Source: Flavobacteriaceae bacterium
GTDB taxonomy: Bacteria; Bacteroidota; Bacteroidia; Flavobacteriales; Flavobacteriaceae
Length of the DNA stretch: 64,000 nt
Reading direction: 5' to 3'
Assembly: GCA_947379965.1 (NCBI GenBank)
Contig: CANCPC010000004.1
Coordinates: forward strand, 1 to 64,000
The position numbers and the translations under genes are program-made. Every line of letters starts with the position of its first letter. Positions within the stretch are counted from its first letter, which is position 1. The notes under the pieces were generated by a model that was not told the DNA's origin, searched no databases, and worked only from the letters and a program-made list of their open reading frames with translations. Positions 17,193 through 25,575 of this stretch are shown here, one piece after another.

Positions 17193-18252
17193 ATTGACCA
17201 ATGACAGCAAGATAACGTTCTAAACTTTCTCTCTCAATTTGAGCTATATAAAGTAAAAATTCCTCTTTATTGTTTTTTGTTTGTGCTGTTTCAAGCGAAT
17301 TGTAATACTTCATTCTATTTTCATAATCTCCTTTTATATTAGCAATTACATAGCCATTTTGCAAAAGGATTAGATTCATAATCAATCGAGAAGTTCTTCC
17401 GTTTCCATCAATAAATGGATGAATAGTAACAATTCGCTCGTGTATTTCTGCTGCCAAAACTATAGGATGCAAGTTGTTTTTATTGGTCTCATACCAAATA
17501 AAAAAATCTTCCATTTCTTTTGAAACCAAAAAAGGTTGCGGAGGCATATGTGTACTACCTTTAATCATTACTTGCACCCGACGGTATCTACCAGCATCCT
17601 CGGGGTTGATACCCCGAAGAATCAAGTTATGAATGGATAAAACTTCTCGCTCATTTAAGACTACTTTTTTCTCCATCAAATGTTTGATATAGGTAATGGC
17701 TTCCTGATGATTAATTGCCTCAAGATGTTCACGCATACTTTTTCCAGAAATAGTTAAGCCCTCATTAATTACCAAATCAGTTTCACGAAGTGTAAGAGTA
17801 TTACCCTCGATGCGGTTACTTTCAAAAGTATATTCCAGTTCTAATGCTTGTGTGATTCTGTAGCTATCAAATTGTCGAAATTTATCGAGTTTAGATTTTA
17901 ATATATCTATTTCATCGAGAATCAATAATAGGTTTTTAGAAATTGTTTTTTTTGTAATAACATAATTATTTTGAATTTCTTCACGAACCATGTTCATAGC
18001 TTTTAGGGCAAATTCGTCATGACCTATTTCATATAGAATTTTTTCTTTGAGCCAAGCAACCATAAGTGTTTCAAAGTCTATTTCAAGTAAAGAAGCTAAC
18101 CTAATAATTTGGTCTTTTGTTGGTTTTCTGGATCCATTTTCGAATTTACTTATCAAAGCTTGATCGATTCCTAATAATTGAGCCACTTCTCTAGTTTTTA
18201 GTCCTTTTTGATCTCTTGCATTTTTGAGTAGTGTTTTCATTTCATATGTCAT
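17191..18252 (-). CDS. Fic-domain protein with N-terminal XRE-type helix-turn-helix
   Basis: Residues 5-62 form an XRE/Cro-like DNA-binding domain (KTREVAQLLGIDQALISKFENG). The Fic core motif HPFIDGNGR is complete at 278-286, so adenylyl- or other nucleotidyl-transfer activity is expected. A self-inhibitory helix motif of the (S/T)xxxE(G/N) form, SNRIEG at 145-150, precedes the Fic core, which places it in the class with an N-terminal inhibitory helix. No antitoxin gene is adjacent, which agrees with intramolecular inhibition. The upstream region holds palindromes overlapping a -7 box, so self-repression is plausible. The start may be ATG 18252 or the second ATG at 18240; target unknown. Confidence 0.92.
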   Translation of the reverse strand: MTYEMKTLLKNARDQKGLKTREVAQLLGIDQALISKFENGSRKPTKDQIIRLASLLEIDFETLMVAWLKEKILYEIGHDEFALKAMNMVREEIQNNYVITKKTISKNLLLILDEIDILKSKLDKFRQFDSYRITQALELEYTFESNRIEGNTLTLRETDLVINEGLTISGKSMREHLEAINHQEAITYIKHLMEKKVVLNEREVLSIHNLILRGINPEDAGRYRRVQVMIKGSTHMPPQPFLVSKEMEDFFIWYETNKNNLHPIVLAAEIHERIVTIHPFIDGNGRTSRLIMNLILLQNGYVIANIKGDYENRMKYYNSLETAQTKNNKEEFLLYIAQIERESLERYLAVIGQ

Positions 18253-18253
18253 A

Positions 18254-18274
18254 TTGTCTTGACAAATTTAGTCA
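18254..18274 (-). promoter_or_regulatory. Fic gene promoter with overlapping palindromes
   Basis: On the minus strand TAAATTTG (18263-18270) fits the -7 consensus. It is overlapped by TTGTC-tt-GACAA (18254-18265) and TGAC-N7-GTCA (18260-18274). This is a candidate operator for the HTH domain of the downstream protein. Confidence 0.5.
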
Positions 18275-18308
18275 TAAATTATTGAATAAAAAAATATCAA
18301 CTGTTTTT

Positions 18309-18761
18309 TTAAAATGCTTTTTTTATTCGATCTAGATCTCGTTTGGTATCTTGTTCTTTCAAAGATTCGCGTTTATCGTATGTTTTTTTTCCTTTACAAA
18401 GTCCAATTTCGAGTTTTGCTAAACCTTTTTCATTAGTAAATAATTTTAGAGGAACAATGGTAAGACCTTTAGCTTGAACACTTCTAGATAGGCCTTTAAG
18501 TTCGCGTTTGTTCAGCAGAAGTTTTCTCTCGCTTCTGGATTTATGATTAAATTGATTACCAAAAGAATATTCTTCAATATAAGTATTGATAGCAAAGAGT
18601 TCGGTACCACTAAATTCGCAAAAGCTTTCGGTAATATTTGCTTTACCTAAACGGATTGATTTAATTTCGGTTCCAGCTAAGACAATGCCTGCAGTGAATT
18701 TTTCGATTATTTCATAATCGAAACGAGCCCTTTTGTTAAGTATGTTTATTGTTTTTAGCAT
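18309..18761 (-). CDS. smpB: SsrA-binding protein SmpB
   Basis: Partner of tmRNA in rescuing stalled ribosomes. The 150 residues carry NKRARFDYEIIEKFTAGIVLAGTEIKSIRLGKANI at the N-terminus, VPLKLFTNEKGLAKLEIGLCKGKKTYDKRE in the middle, and the C-terminal DTKRDLDRIKKAF tail that enters the decoding site. The ssrA gene was not found in the window. A well-formed promoter precedes it. Confidence 0.97.
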   Translation of the reverse strand: MLKTINILNKRARFDYEIIEKFTAGIVLAGTEIKSIRLGKANITESFCEFSGTELFAINTYIEEYSFGNQFNHKSRSERKLLLNKRELKGLSRSVQAKGLTIVPLKLFTNEKGLAKLEIGLCKGKKTYDKRESLKEQDTKRDLDRIKKAF

Positions 18762-18768
18762 AGGATTG

Positions 18769-18799
18769 CAAATGTAGCAACAAAACGATGAAATGGCAA
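18769..18799 (-). promoter_or_regulatory. smpB promoter
   Basis: Minus strand: TTG (complement of 18797-18799), 20-base spacer, then TACATTTG (18769-18776), seven bases before the smpB ATG. Both elements fit the Bacteroidota consensus. Confidence 0.7.
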
Positions 18800-18818
18800 T
18801 AGTTATTTAAAATTGGTT

Positions 18819-18826
18819 TAAATTTG
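18819..18826 (+). promoter_or_regulatory. -7 box just before the VF530 gene
   Basis: TAAATTTG ends four bases before ATG 18831. If used, the transcript would be nearly leaderless. Confidence 0.45.
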
Positions 18827-18830
18827 CACA

Positions 18831-19055
18831 ATGGAAAACTCATTATCAAAGGACCCTCTTCACGGAATTACACTTCAAAACATAGTCGAAAAACTTGTCG
18901 ATCATTATGGTTTTTATACTCTTGGTGAATTAATAAAAATTAAATGTTTTACGGACAAACCCAGTATTAAATCGAGTTTGACTTTTTTAAGAAAAACAGA
19001 TTGGGCAAGAAAAAAAGTGGAAGACTTATATATAAATACTTTAAAAAGGGTATAA
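18831..19055 (+). CDS. VF530-family (DUF2132) small DNA-binding protein
   Basis: A 74-residue protein with the family phrases DPLHGITLQNIVEKLVDHYGF, IKCFTDKPSIKSSLTFLRKT and WARKKVEDLYI. The family founder is VF530 of Vibrio fischeri, a small fold described as DNA-binding, with no clear physiological role known. The gene is divergent from smpB and ends ten bases from the convergent DUF3575-like gene. Confidence 0.9.
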   Translation: MENSLSKDPLHGITLQNIVEKLVDHYGFYTLGELIKIKCFTDKPSIKSSLTFLRKTDWARKKVEDLYINTLKRV

Positions 19056-19064
19056 CGTAATGCT

Positions 19065-19622
19065 TTAATTTAAGCGATACGAAATCATAACACCACCTCT
19101 ATATGGAATCCATTCGCCACTTTTATTTTGTTTGATAGCTTTATCGAATTCAAATCGTTTATTACTACCTAAATAATAACTATGATAGAAGCCTTGATGA
19201 TTTCCTCCGCCAATAAAAAAATCTAATAAAAATTTGTTATTTAGTTTTTTTTGATAACCAACCGTTGCACCTACTGTAACTCCTACACCTATTTGATAAA
19301 CCCCCATTTTGATATAGTTCCATTTTTGAATTTTAAATGCATCAAAACCAGCATTTGCTCCAACATAGAAACCATTGTATTTATCCTGAAAATGATATCG
19401 ATATTCATTCGTAAATGAGTAAAATTCATTGGGAGCACCATTGATGTTTTTCCAAAAAGAATCTATTACATCAAATTGATAAGTAGATTTTTTACCAATG
19501 CTTGTTTCAATTCCAACATTTGGAACTAAGATTAAAGCTGTCGCTGCATTGAATTTAACAAAAGTTTGGCTTTGTGAATGCATAGAAAAAAATAGAGTTA
19601 TAATGATTAGAATTTTTTTCAT
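19065..19622 (-). CDS. DUF3575-like secreted/outer-membrane beta-barrel protein
   Basis: 185 residues with a clear signal peptide ending near SMHSQSQ. The rest consists of alternating amphipathic strands rich in aromatic residues and ends in an aromatic-rich strand (GGVMISYRLN), as in small outer-membrane beta barrels. It resembles the DUF3575 family of Bacteroidota, but I recognise no specific function. No operon partner: the GNAT gene upstream is separated by 114 bases. Confidence 0.6.
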   Translation of the reverse strand: MKKILIIITLFFSMHSQSQTFVKFNAATALILVPNVGIETSIGKKSTYQFDVIDSFWKNINGAPNEFYSFTNEYRYHFQDKYNGFYVGANAGFDAFKIQKWNYIKMGVYQIGVGVTVGATVGYQKKLNNKFLLDFFIGGGNHQGFYHSYYLGSNKRFEFDKAIKQNKSGEWIPYRGGVMISYRLN

Positions 19623-19736
19623 ATATTTTTTTAATTTTTTAATTTGAAACAGATCTCTTTTTTCGTCAGCAAATATAGAATATTGATTTAAGTTTTTTTG
19701 TTTAATAGTTAATTGCGAATCAAAAAAGAATCTTAA

Positions 19737-20288
19737 TTAACTTTTATTTAAAATTGAGTAAACTACTGTATCTAAAAATTCGCCTTTATAATATTCGTTT
19801 TCAATAAAATGAGCCTCTTTGACGAAACCATTTTTTTGTAGCACTTTTTCGGATGCAATATTTCTTGGATCTATGAGAGCTTCAATAGAATGAAGTTTCA
19901 TTACCTCGAAACCATAATTCACAACTTCTTTTATTGCTTCGGTCATAATTCCTTTTCCATGATATTCAGGAAATAACATATAACCAATTTCTGCTCGATA
20001 ATGTTCCGGTTTTAATCTGTAATGACCAATAATTCCGATTAGTTTTGAATCTTTCTTTAAGGTAATTGCCCAATTTATACCTTCATTACTTTCGATTCTA
20101 GAGTTAATGAGAGCAATATGTTCAAGGGCATCTTCCTTGTTTTTGGCCAATGGTCTTGGAATGTATTGCATTGTTTCTTTGTCAGATCTAAGTGCTAAAA
20201 TTTCATTAAAATCGTTATTTGCAAGGCGTCTTAATTGTAAGCGTTTTGTTTCTAGAATAGGAAATGGAGTAAAATTGATGTTTAGCAT
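19737..20288 (-). CDS. GNAT N-acetyltransferase, RimJ/RimL type
   Basis: 183 residues. Starts with ILETKRLQLRRLANNDFNEILAL, typical of RimJ/RimL-like enzymes; acetyl-CoA binding is shown by AEIGYMLFPEYHGKGIMTEAIKEV, and IDPRNIASEKVLQKNGFVKEA is the conserved C-terminal segment. The substrate may be a protein N-terminus or a small amine; it cannot be told. It lies nine bases after the epimerase-like gene on the same strand, so the two are probably cotranscribed. Confidence 0.9.
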   Translation of the reverse strand: MLNINFTPFPILETKRLQLRRLANNDFNEILALRSDKETMQYIPRPLAKNKEDALEHIALINSRIESNEGINWAITLKKDSKLIGIIGHYRLKPEHYRAEIGYMLFPEYHGKGIMTEAIKEVVNYGFEVMKLHSIEALIDPRNIASEKVLQKNGFVKEAHFIENEYYKGEFLDTVVYSILNKS

Positions 20289-20297
20289 ACATGTGAT

Positions 20298-21152
20298 TTA
20301 TAGAATTTCTACACTAAATTTTGATTTAAAGACTTCATTTTCAATTAAAACTTGAATCCCTTCTTTTTCGAATAAATCACCAAAATTATCTTCCGTAACC
20401 GAATAACCATACCAAGGTTCTATACATATAAAAGGAGCATTGTTTTTTGTCCAAATTCCTAAATTCGGAAAACGGTTGAAAGTTATCCTTACTATAGGTT
20501 TAGAGTAATTTAAAATTGTCAAAGAATTAGATTGTAAGGATTTAAAAATTAAAGCGTCATTTTCGAAAAGTGCATAATCCAAATCTAAAGTTTTGTCATC
20601 AAGGACTAGTTTCCTAGTGGTATTTGAGACTAAATCATTCTTCAAAAGATAATATTCTAAAGGATCTTCCTGATCGAATTCAAGGGAATAATCTTCAAAA
20701 TTCCCCGGCAAAGCAAAGGCAGGATGTGCTCCAATCGAAAAAGGCATCTTTGATTTACTAGTATTAATAACTTTATATTCAATATTTAAACTGTTGTTAA
20801 ATAAAGTATAAGTGACTTGTAGTTCGAAATCGAATGGATAAACTTTTCGCGTTTTTTCAGATGAGACTAAAGAAAACGTAGCGGAATTATTAGATTTTTC
20901 AATAATTTCAAATTCCATATCTCTTGCAAAACCATGTCTTGATAAATGATATTCGATTCCTTTATATTGATAAGAATTATTTTTTAAGGTACCCACAATT
21001 GGAAACAAAATAGGAGAATGTTTGCCCCAATAAATTGGATTTCCTTCCCAAATATAATCTGAATTTTGTTTGTCTTTTAATGAAAATAATTCGGCACCCA
21101 AAGGATTTATTTGTGCAGTTAAATTAGAGTTTAATAGAGTTATTGATTTCAA
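20298..21152 (-). CDS. Aldose-1-epimerase-like protein
   Basis: Galactose-mutarotase-like fold, 284 residues, of the LacX/YihR-like branch of aldose 1-epimerases. Motifs include the N-terminal AQINPLGAELFSLKD, RHGFARDMEFE with an active-site histidine, FSIGAHPAFALPG with a second histidine, and FICIEPWYGYSV with the catalytic glutamate region. The physiological sugar is unknown. It has its own upstream region facing the M1 peptidase gene. Confidence 0.88.
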   Translation of the reverse strand: MKSITLLNSNLTAQINPLGAELFSLKDKQNSDYIWEGNPIYWGKHSPILFPIVGTLKNNSYQYKGIEYHLSRHGFARDMEFEIIEKSNNSATFSLVSSEKTRKVYPFDFELQVTYTLFNNSLNIEYKVINTSKSKMPFSIGAHPAFALPGNFEDYSLEFDQEDPLEYYLLKNDLVSNTTRKLVLDDKTLDLDYALFENDALIFKSLQSNSLTILNYSKPIVRITFNRFPNLGIWTKNNAPFICIEPWYGYSVTEDNFGDLFEKEGIQVLIENEVFKSKFSVEIL

Positions 21153-21316
21153 TATTAGAGTCGATTATATTATAATGATTTTTAGAGTGTAAATATATTT
21201 CATTTTGAATTTAAAATGAAGTTTAATGAACAACTGGTAAACTTTTGTCAAATATTTGATTTTTTTTGGCGTCTTTGCTTTATTTTTCATTAATTTGTTA
21301 AACAAAATTATATAAA

Positions 21317-23581
21317 ATGAAAAATATTTGTTTCAGTACATTACTTCAACTAACATTATTATTTGGGTTTTCGAATTCATGGTCACAACAAGTTATGGAT
21401 TCTAAAGCTAATCATCTAATTTCAAAATATGATTACTTTGATGCTTTTGCACCATTTTTCTATTCAAAAAACGGTACCAATACACGATCAGCAAGCGGCC
21501 AACCTGGTCCTGAATATTGGCAAAATAAAGTAGATTATCAATTATCGGCAAAATTAAACGCTGAAAGTAATGAAATCACAGGAACTGATATTCTAACCTA
21601 TACTAACAATAGTCCAGATAAAATGTCTTTTGTTTGGATGTTATTAGACCAAAATTTGTTTAGAACAGATTCAAGAGGTACAGCTGTTATTCCTATAACT
21701 GGAAGTAGAAATGGAGCCCAAGGACAAGTCTTTGATGGGGGTAATAAAATAAAATCAGTAAAAATAATTTCGACTTTAAAGGGAAAATCAACAGAAATTG
21801 TAGCTAAATATTTAATTACAGATACCAGAATGCAAGTATTTCTTCCTCAAGAATTAAAATCAAAAGGTGGTGTAGTAAAAATCAAAATTGAATATTCTTT
21901 TGTTTCTCCTAATGAAGGATCAGATAGAATGGGAGTTTTAGAAACAAAAAACGGAAAAATTTTTACAATTGCTCAGTGGTATCCTAGAATGTGTGTTTAT
22001 GATGATATTAGAGGTTGGAATACTAACCCGTATTTAGGAGCGTCAGAATTTTATCTTGAATATGGTGATTTCGATGTAAATATTACAGTTCCTTCTAATC
22101 AGATTGTGGTTTGTTCTGGCGAATTGGTAAACTCAGCTAATGTGCTTTCCATTGAACAGCAAAAACGGTATATAAGAGCATCTCAAAGTGATAAAACTGT
22201 TATTATTCGTTCTGGAGAAGAAGTTGCAGCTACAGCTAGCTTAAATGCAAATTCTAATAAAACATGGCATTATAAAGTTAAGAATGCGCGCGATGTTTCC
22301 TGGGCTTCTTCTTCTGCATTTATTGTTGACGCAGCTAGAATTAATTTGCCTAGTGGAAAAAAATCAATGGCAATTTCTGCTTATCCAATCGAAAGTGAGG
22401 GCATTGATGCTTGGAGTCGTTCTACTGAATATACAAAAACTTCTATTGAAAACTATTCGAAAAGATGGTTTGAATATTCTTATCCAGCAGCGACTAATGT
22501 AGCTGGAAATGAAGGTGGGATGGAATATCCAGGAATTGTATTTTGTGGTTGGAAATCAAAAGGAGAGAGCTTATGGGGAGTGACAGACCATGAATTTGGT
22601 CACAATTGGTTTCCCATGATAGTGGGATCTAACGAGCGTTTGTATGGATGGATGGATGAAGGTTTCAATACTTTTATTAATACGGTAAGTTCTTTTGATT
22701 TTAATAATGGAGAATACAAAGACAAGCCAGTTGATTTGCATAAAGATGCTTTGAAATACACAAATACCAAATTAGAATCAATAATAAGTTCTCCGGATAA
22801 TATGAAAGAGATAAATATTGGTACTTTATGCTATTCTAAACCAAGCGCGGGCTTAGTAATGTTGCGTGAACAAATTTTAGGGCCCGAGCGTTTTGATTTA
22901 GCATTTCGTACTTATGTAGAGCGTTGGGCATTCAAACACCCTACTCCAGATGATTTCTTTAGAACTATAGAAAATGTTGCAGGCGAAGATTTGTCTTGGT
23001 TTTGGAGAGGTTGGTTTATCAATAATTGGAAGTTAGATCAAGGAGTGAATTCTATAAAATATGTAGAAAACGATCCTAAGCTATGAGTGTACATAACCAT
23101 TGGTAACTACGAAAAAATGGCGATGCCGGTAATTTTAGACATAAAAACAAAATCGGGCAAGGTGAGTCGAGTTAAATTACCTGTTGAAATATGGCAAAAA
23201 AATAAGGAATGGTCATTCAAACAAAATACAAACGAAGAAATTGAAAGTATTACGTTAGATCCGGATCATGTTTTTCCAGATTCTAATGAAGCTAATAATA
23301 GCTGGATATCTGCTACAGGAATTATAGAAAAAGACGTCAACTTAGATGTTTATTTAGGTACTTATTCAAATAAAGTTTCTCCTATAAAAATTATTTTTGC
23401 AAAAAGGAGAGGTGTTATCAATGTTGAAATAACAGGTTATCCTAAATTTAATGTAGAGATTATTGCAAAAGACACATTTGAATCTAAAGAAGCGGGACTT
23501 AAATTTGAATTTGATGAAAGTAAGAAAGGGTTTAATATGCTATTGCCAGAAGGAGAAAAAATACCGTTTACAAGACTATAA
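21317..23581 (+). pseudogene. M1-family metallopeptidase interrupted by an in-frame TGA
   Basis: One continuous reading frame of about 754 codons is split by a single TGA at 23084-23086. The first part (589 residues) has a signal peptide ending near SNSWSQ and the M1 catalytic site: HEFGHNW at 425-431 with E448 in MDEGF, and GGMEYPG at 400-406 as the GAMEN-like exopeptidase motif. After the TGA the frame continues without shift for 164 codons (VYITIGNYEKMAMPVIL..., then LDPDHVFPDSNE), matching the C-terminal domain of the same family in flavobacteria, where I would expect glycine at the stop position (GGA to TGA is one change). It may be a nonsense mutation, a sequencing error, readthrough, or reinitiation at GTG 23087. 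The catalytic part may still be active. Confidence 0.85.
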
Positions 23582-23606
23582 ATTCTATTCAAAATACATT
23601 CAACAC

Positions 23607-23645
23607 AAAAAAAAGTCTCGATTTAATAAATCGAGACTTTTTTAT
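23607..23645. terminator. Bidirectional terminator between the M1 gene and cysM
   Basis: Stem GTCTCGATTT (23615-23624) and AAATCGAGAC (23628-23637) with an A run before and a T run after; it serves both convergent genes. Confidence 0.92.
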
Positions 23646-23660
23646 TTCAAATTGTTTTTT

Positions 23661-24548
23661 TTAATCAAATAAATCCGAAGACAAATAGCGATCACCTCGG
23701 TCGCAAATAATGGCGACAATTACTCCAGATTCTATTTGTTCGGCTAGTTTAAGGGCCACAGCAACTGATCCGCCACTACTCATTCCTGCAAAAACGCCTT
23801 CTTCTTTAGCTAGTCGTTTTGTCATTTCACGAGCTTCTTCTTCACTAACTTCAATAATTTTATCTACCCTTTTGGCATCAAAAATTTTAGGTAGATATTC
23901 CTGTGGCCATTTTCTAATTCCTGGAATTTGAGAACCATCACTTGGCTGAGCGCCAATAATTTGTATCTCTGAATTTTTTTCTTTCAAATAAGTCGAGGTT
24001 CCTATAATGGTTCCTGTTGTTCCCATCGCGGAAACAAAATGGGTTACGGTTCCTTCTGTATCTTTCCATATTTCAGGCCCCGTGGTTTTGTAATGGGCTT
24101 TCCAGTTATCGTCATTGGAAAACTGATTTAGCATAATATATCCTCCTTCAGATACTTTTTTATCGGCATAATTTCTTGAACCAATAATGCCTTCTTTAGC
24201 GGGAGTCAAAATTACAGTAGCCCCATAAGCACGCATCGTTTGGGTGCGTTCTATTGTAGAATCTTCAGGTAGGATAAGTTCTATTTCTATATTGAATAAT
24301 TGGGCAATCATCGCTAACGCAATTCCAGTGTTACCGCTTGTAGCTTCGATAAGTTTGTCCCCTTTTTTAATTTCACCTCGTTCTACTGCAGATGCAATCA
24401 TATTGAATGCTGCACGATCTTTTACACTACCTCCGGGATTATTTCCTTCGAGTTTTAATAAAAGTTTTATGTTTTTGTTTTTGACCAAATTTATGCTTTC
24501 CATTAAGGGTGTATTTCCAATAAGGTCAACTAATTTTTGAGGCTTCAT
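23661..24548 (-). CDS. cysM: O-acetylserine sulfhydrylase / cysteine synthase B
   Basis: PLP enzyme making cysteine from O-acetylserine and sulfide or thiosulfate. The PLP lysine lies in GNNPGGSVKDRAAF, the substrate loop is SGNTGIALA, and the phosphate site is SAMGTTGTIIGTS. Length 295 and the sequence PGGSVKDR fit the CysM rather than the CysK branch. The gene begins two bases after the serine acetyltransferase gene, so the two enzymes of cysteine synthesis are made from one transcript. Confidence 0.94.
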   Translation of the reverse strand: MKPQKLVDLIGNTPLMESINLVKNKNIKLLLKLEGNNPGGSVKDRAAFNMIASAVERGEIKKGDKLIEATSGNTGIALAMIAQLFNIEIELILPEDSTIERTQTMRAYGATVILTPAKEGIIGSRNYADKKVSEGGYIMLNQFSNDDNWKAHYKTTGPEIWKDTEGTVTHFVSAMGTTGTIIGTSTYLKEKNSEIQIIGAQPSDGSQIPGIRKWPQEYLPKIFDAKRVDKIIEVSEEEAREMTKRLAKEEGVFAGMSSGGSVAVALKLAEQIESGVIVAIICDRGDRYLSSDLFD

Positions 24549-24550
24549 AT

Positions 24551-25357
24551 TTATTTTAACTCTTTTATTTTTACTTCTGTAGTAGTAGTGTTAGTTACGA
24601 TTGATCTTTGAGGAATTGATTTTGTTACCCATGTGTTTCCTCCAATAACACTGTTTTTTCCAATAATAGTTTCTCCACCAAGAATAGTAGCATTGGCATA
24701 AATGCAAACGTTTTTTTGAACCGTAGGATGTCTTTTTGCGTTTTTCATTTCCTTGCTTACGCTCAATGCGCCTAAAGTTACTCCTTGATATAATTTTACA
24801 TATTTTTCGATAACTGTTGTTTCTCCTATTACAATTCCGGTGGCGTGATCTATAAAAAATGGCGATGCTATTGTTGCTCCAGCATGAATATCGGTTCCTG
24901 TGATTTGATGGGCATATTCACTCATTAATCGTGAAAAAAGCAACATATCTAATAAGTATAATTCGTGGCTCAATCTGTAAATGGCTATGGCATAAAAACC
25001 AGGATAAGCCAAATATACTTCTTCTATACTGTTTGATGCAGGATCGTTTTCTAAAATATAATCCGCATCTTGATTCAAGTTTTTTAGAACCATAGGTAGC
25101 TTTTCTAAATATTGATTCCAAATACTATCACATAATTCTTCAGGTTTTTTACATGCAATTTTAGAAATCTCCTTAAAAAGTTTTTCAAGATCATCAATGC
25201 TTTCGTTCAACTCCGCATTGGTATCAAATAGCATATAAAACAGTTTCTCTGTAAAAGCTACCACTTTAGTTTTGATTCCATAATTGATTATAGAATGGCT
25301 TTTTAAAGCTGCGATATTTTGAATAATTATTTCTTTGGACACGTTTGTAGAATTCAA
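24551..25357 (-). CDS. cysE: Serine O-acetyltransferase (EpsC/CysE type)
   Basis: Makes O-acetylserine for CysM. 268 residues: a helical N-terminal half, then a left-handed beta-helix with hexapeptide repeats from about residue 150 (DIHAGATIASPFFIDHATGIVIGETTVI), including the two active-site histidines, and ATILGGETIIGKNSVIGGNTWV. The frame starts at TTG 25357: the in-frame codon before it is TAA, so no upstream ATG exists. GTG at 25342 (residue 6) is an alternative. The 218-base upstream region shared with the Nramp gene shows no feature I can name. Confidence 0.92.
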   Translation of the reverse strand: MNSTNVSKEIIIQNIAALKSHSIINYGIKTKVVAFTEKLFYMLFDTNAELNESIDDLEKLFKEISKIACKKPEELCDSIWNQYLEKLPMVLKNLNQDADYILENDPASNSIEEVYLAYPGFYAIAIYRLSHELYLLDMLLFSRLMSEYAHQITGTDIHAGATIASPFFIDHATGIVIGETTVIEKYVKLYQGVTLGALSVSKEMKNAKRHPTVQKNVCIYANATILGGETIIGKNSVIGGNTWVTKSIPQRSIVTNTTTTEVKIKELK

Positions 25358-25575
25358 TTATTGTTAGAAAGTTGTAAAAGTAAGGTGTTTTTCGAAATTG
25401 CCGTAACAATTTTGCAATTAAATTCGTCTTTTATATGGATTTGAAAGTCATAATAAATACAGTTTTATAAGCATTTATGGTGTTGTAATTTTTAAAATTC
25501 GTAAATTAGCATTAATAATTTATTAGAAGATAATGCTCTTTTTTTAGATATATTCTATATAATGATTCTATTTAA

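Noticed and set aside
18762-18830. Search for ssrA (tmRNA) beside smpB
   Set aside because: The spacer is only 69 bases and has no tRNA-like ends.
23084-23086. TGA in the M1 gene considered as a selenocysteine codon
   Set aside because: The relatives I recall have glycine, not cysteine, at this place, and no SECIS-like hairpin is evident right after it.
23083-23107. ATGA overlap (ATG 23083, TGA 23084) considered as a coupled start of a new gene
   Set aside because: The frame from that ATG ends after seven codons; the conserved sequence continues in the original frame from the GTG instead.
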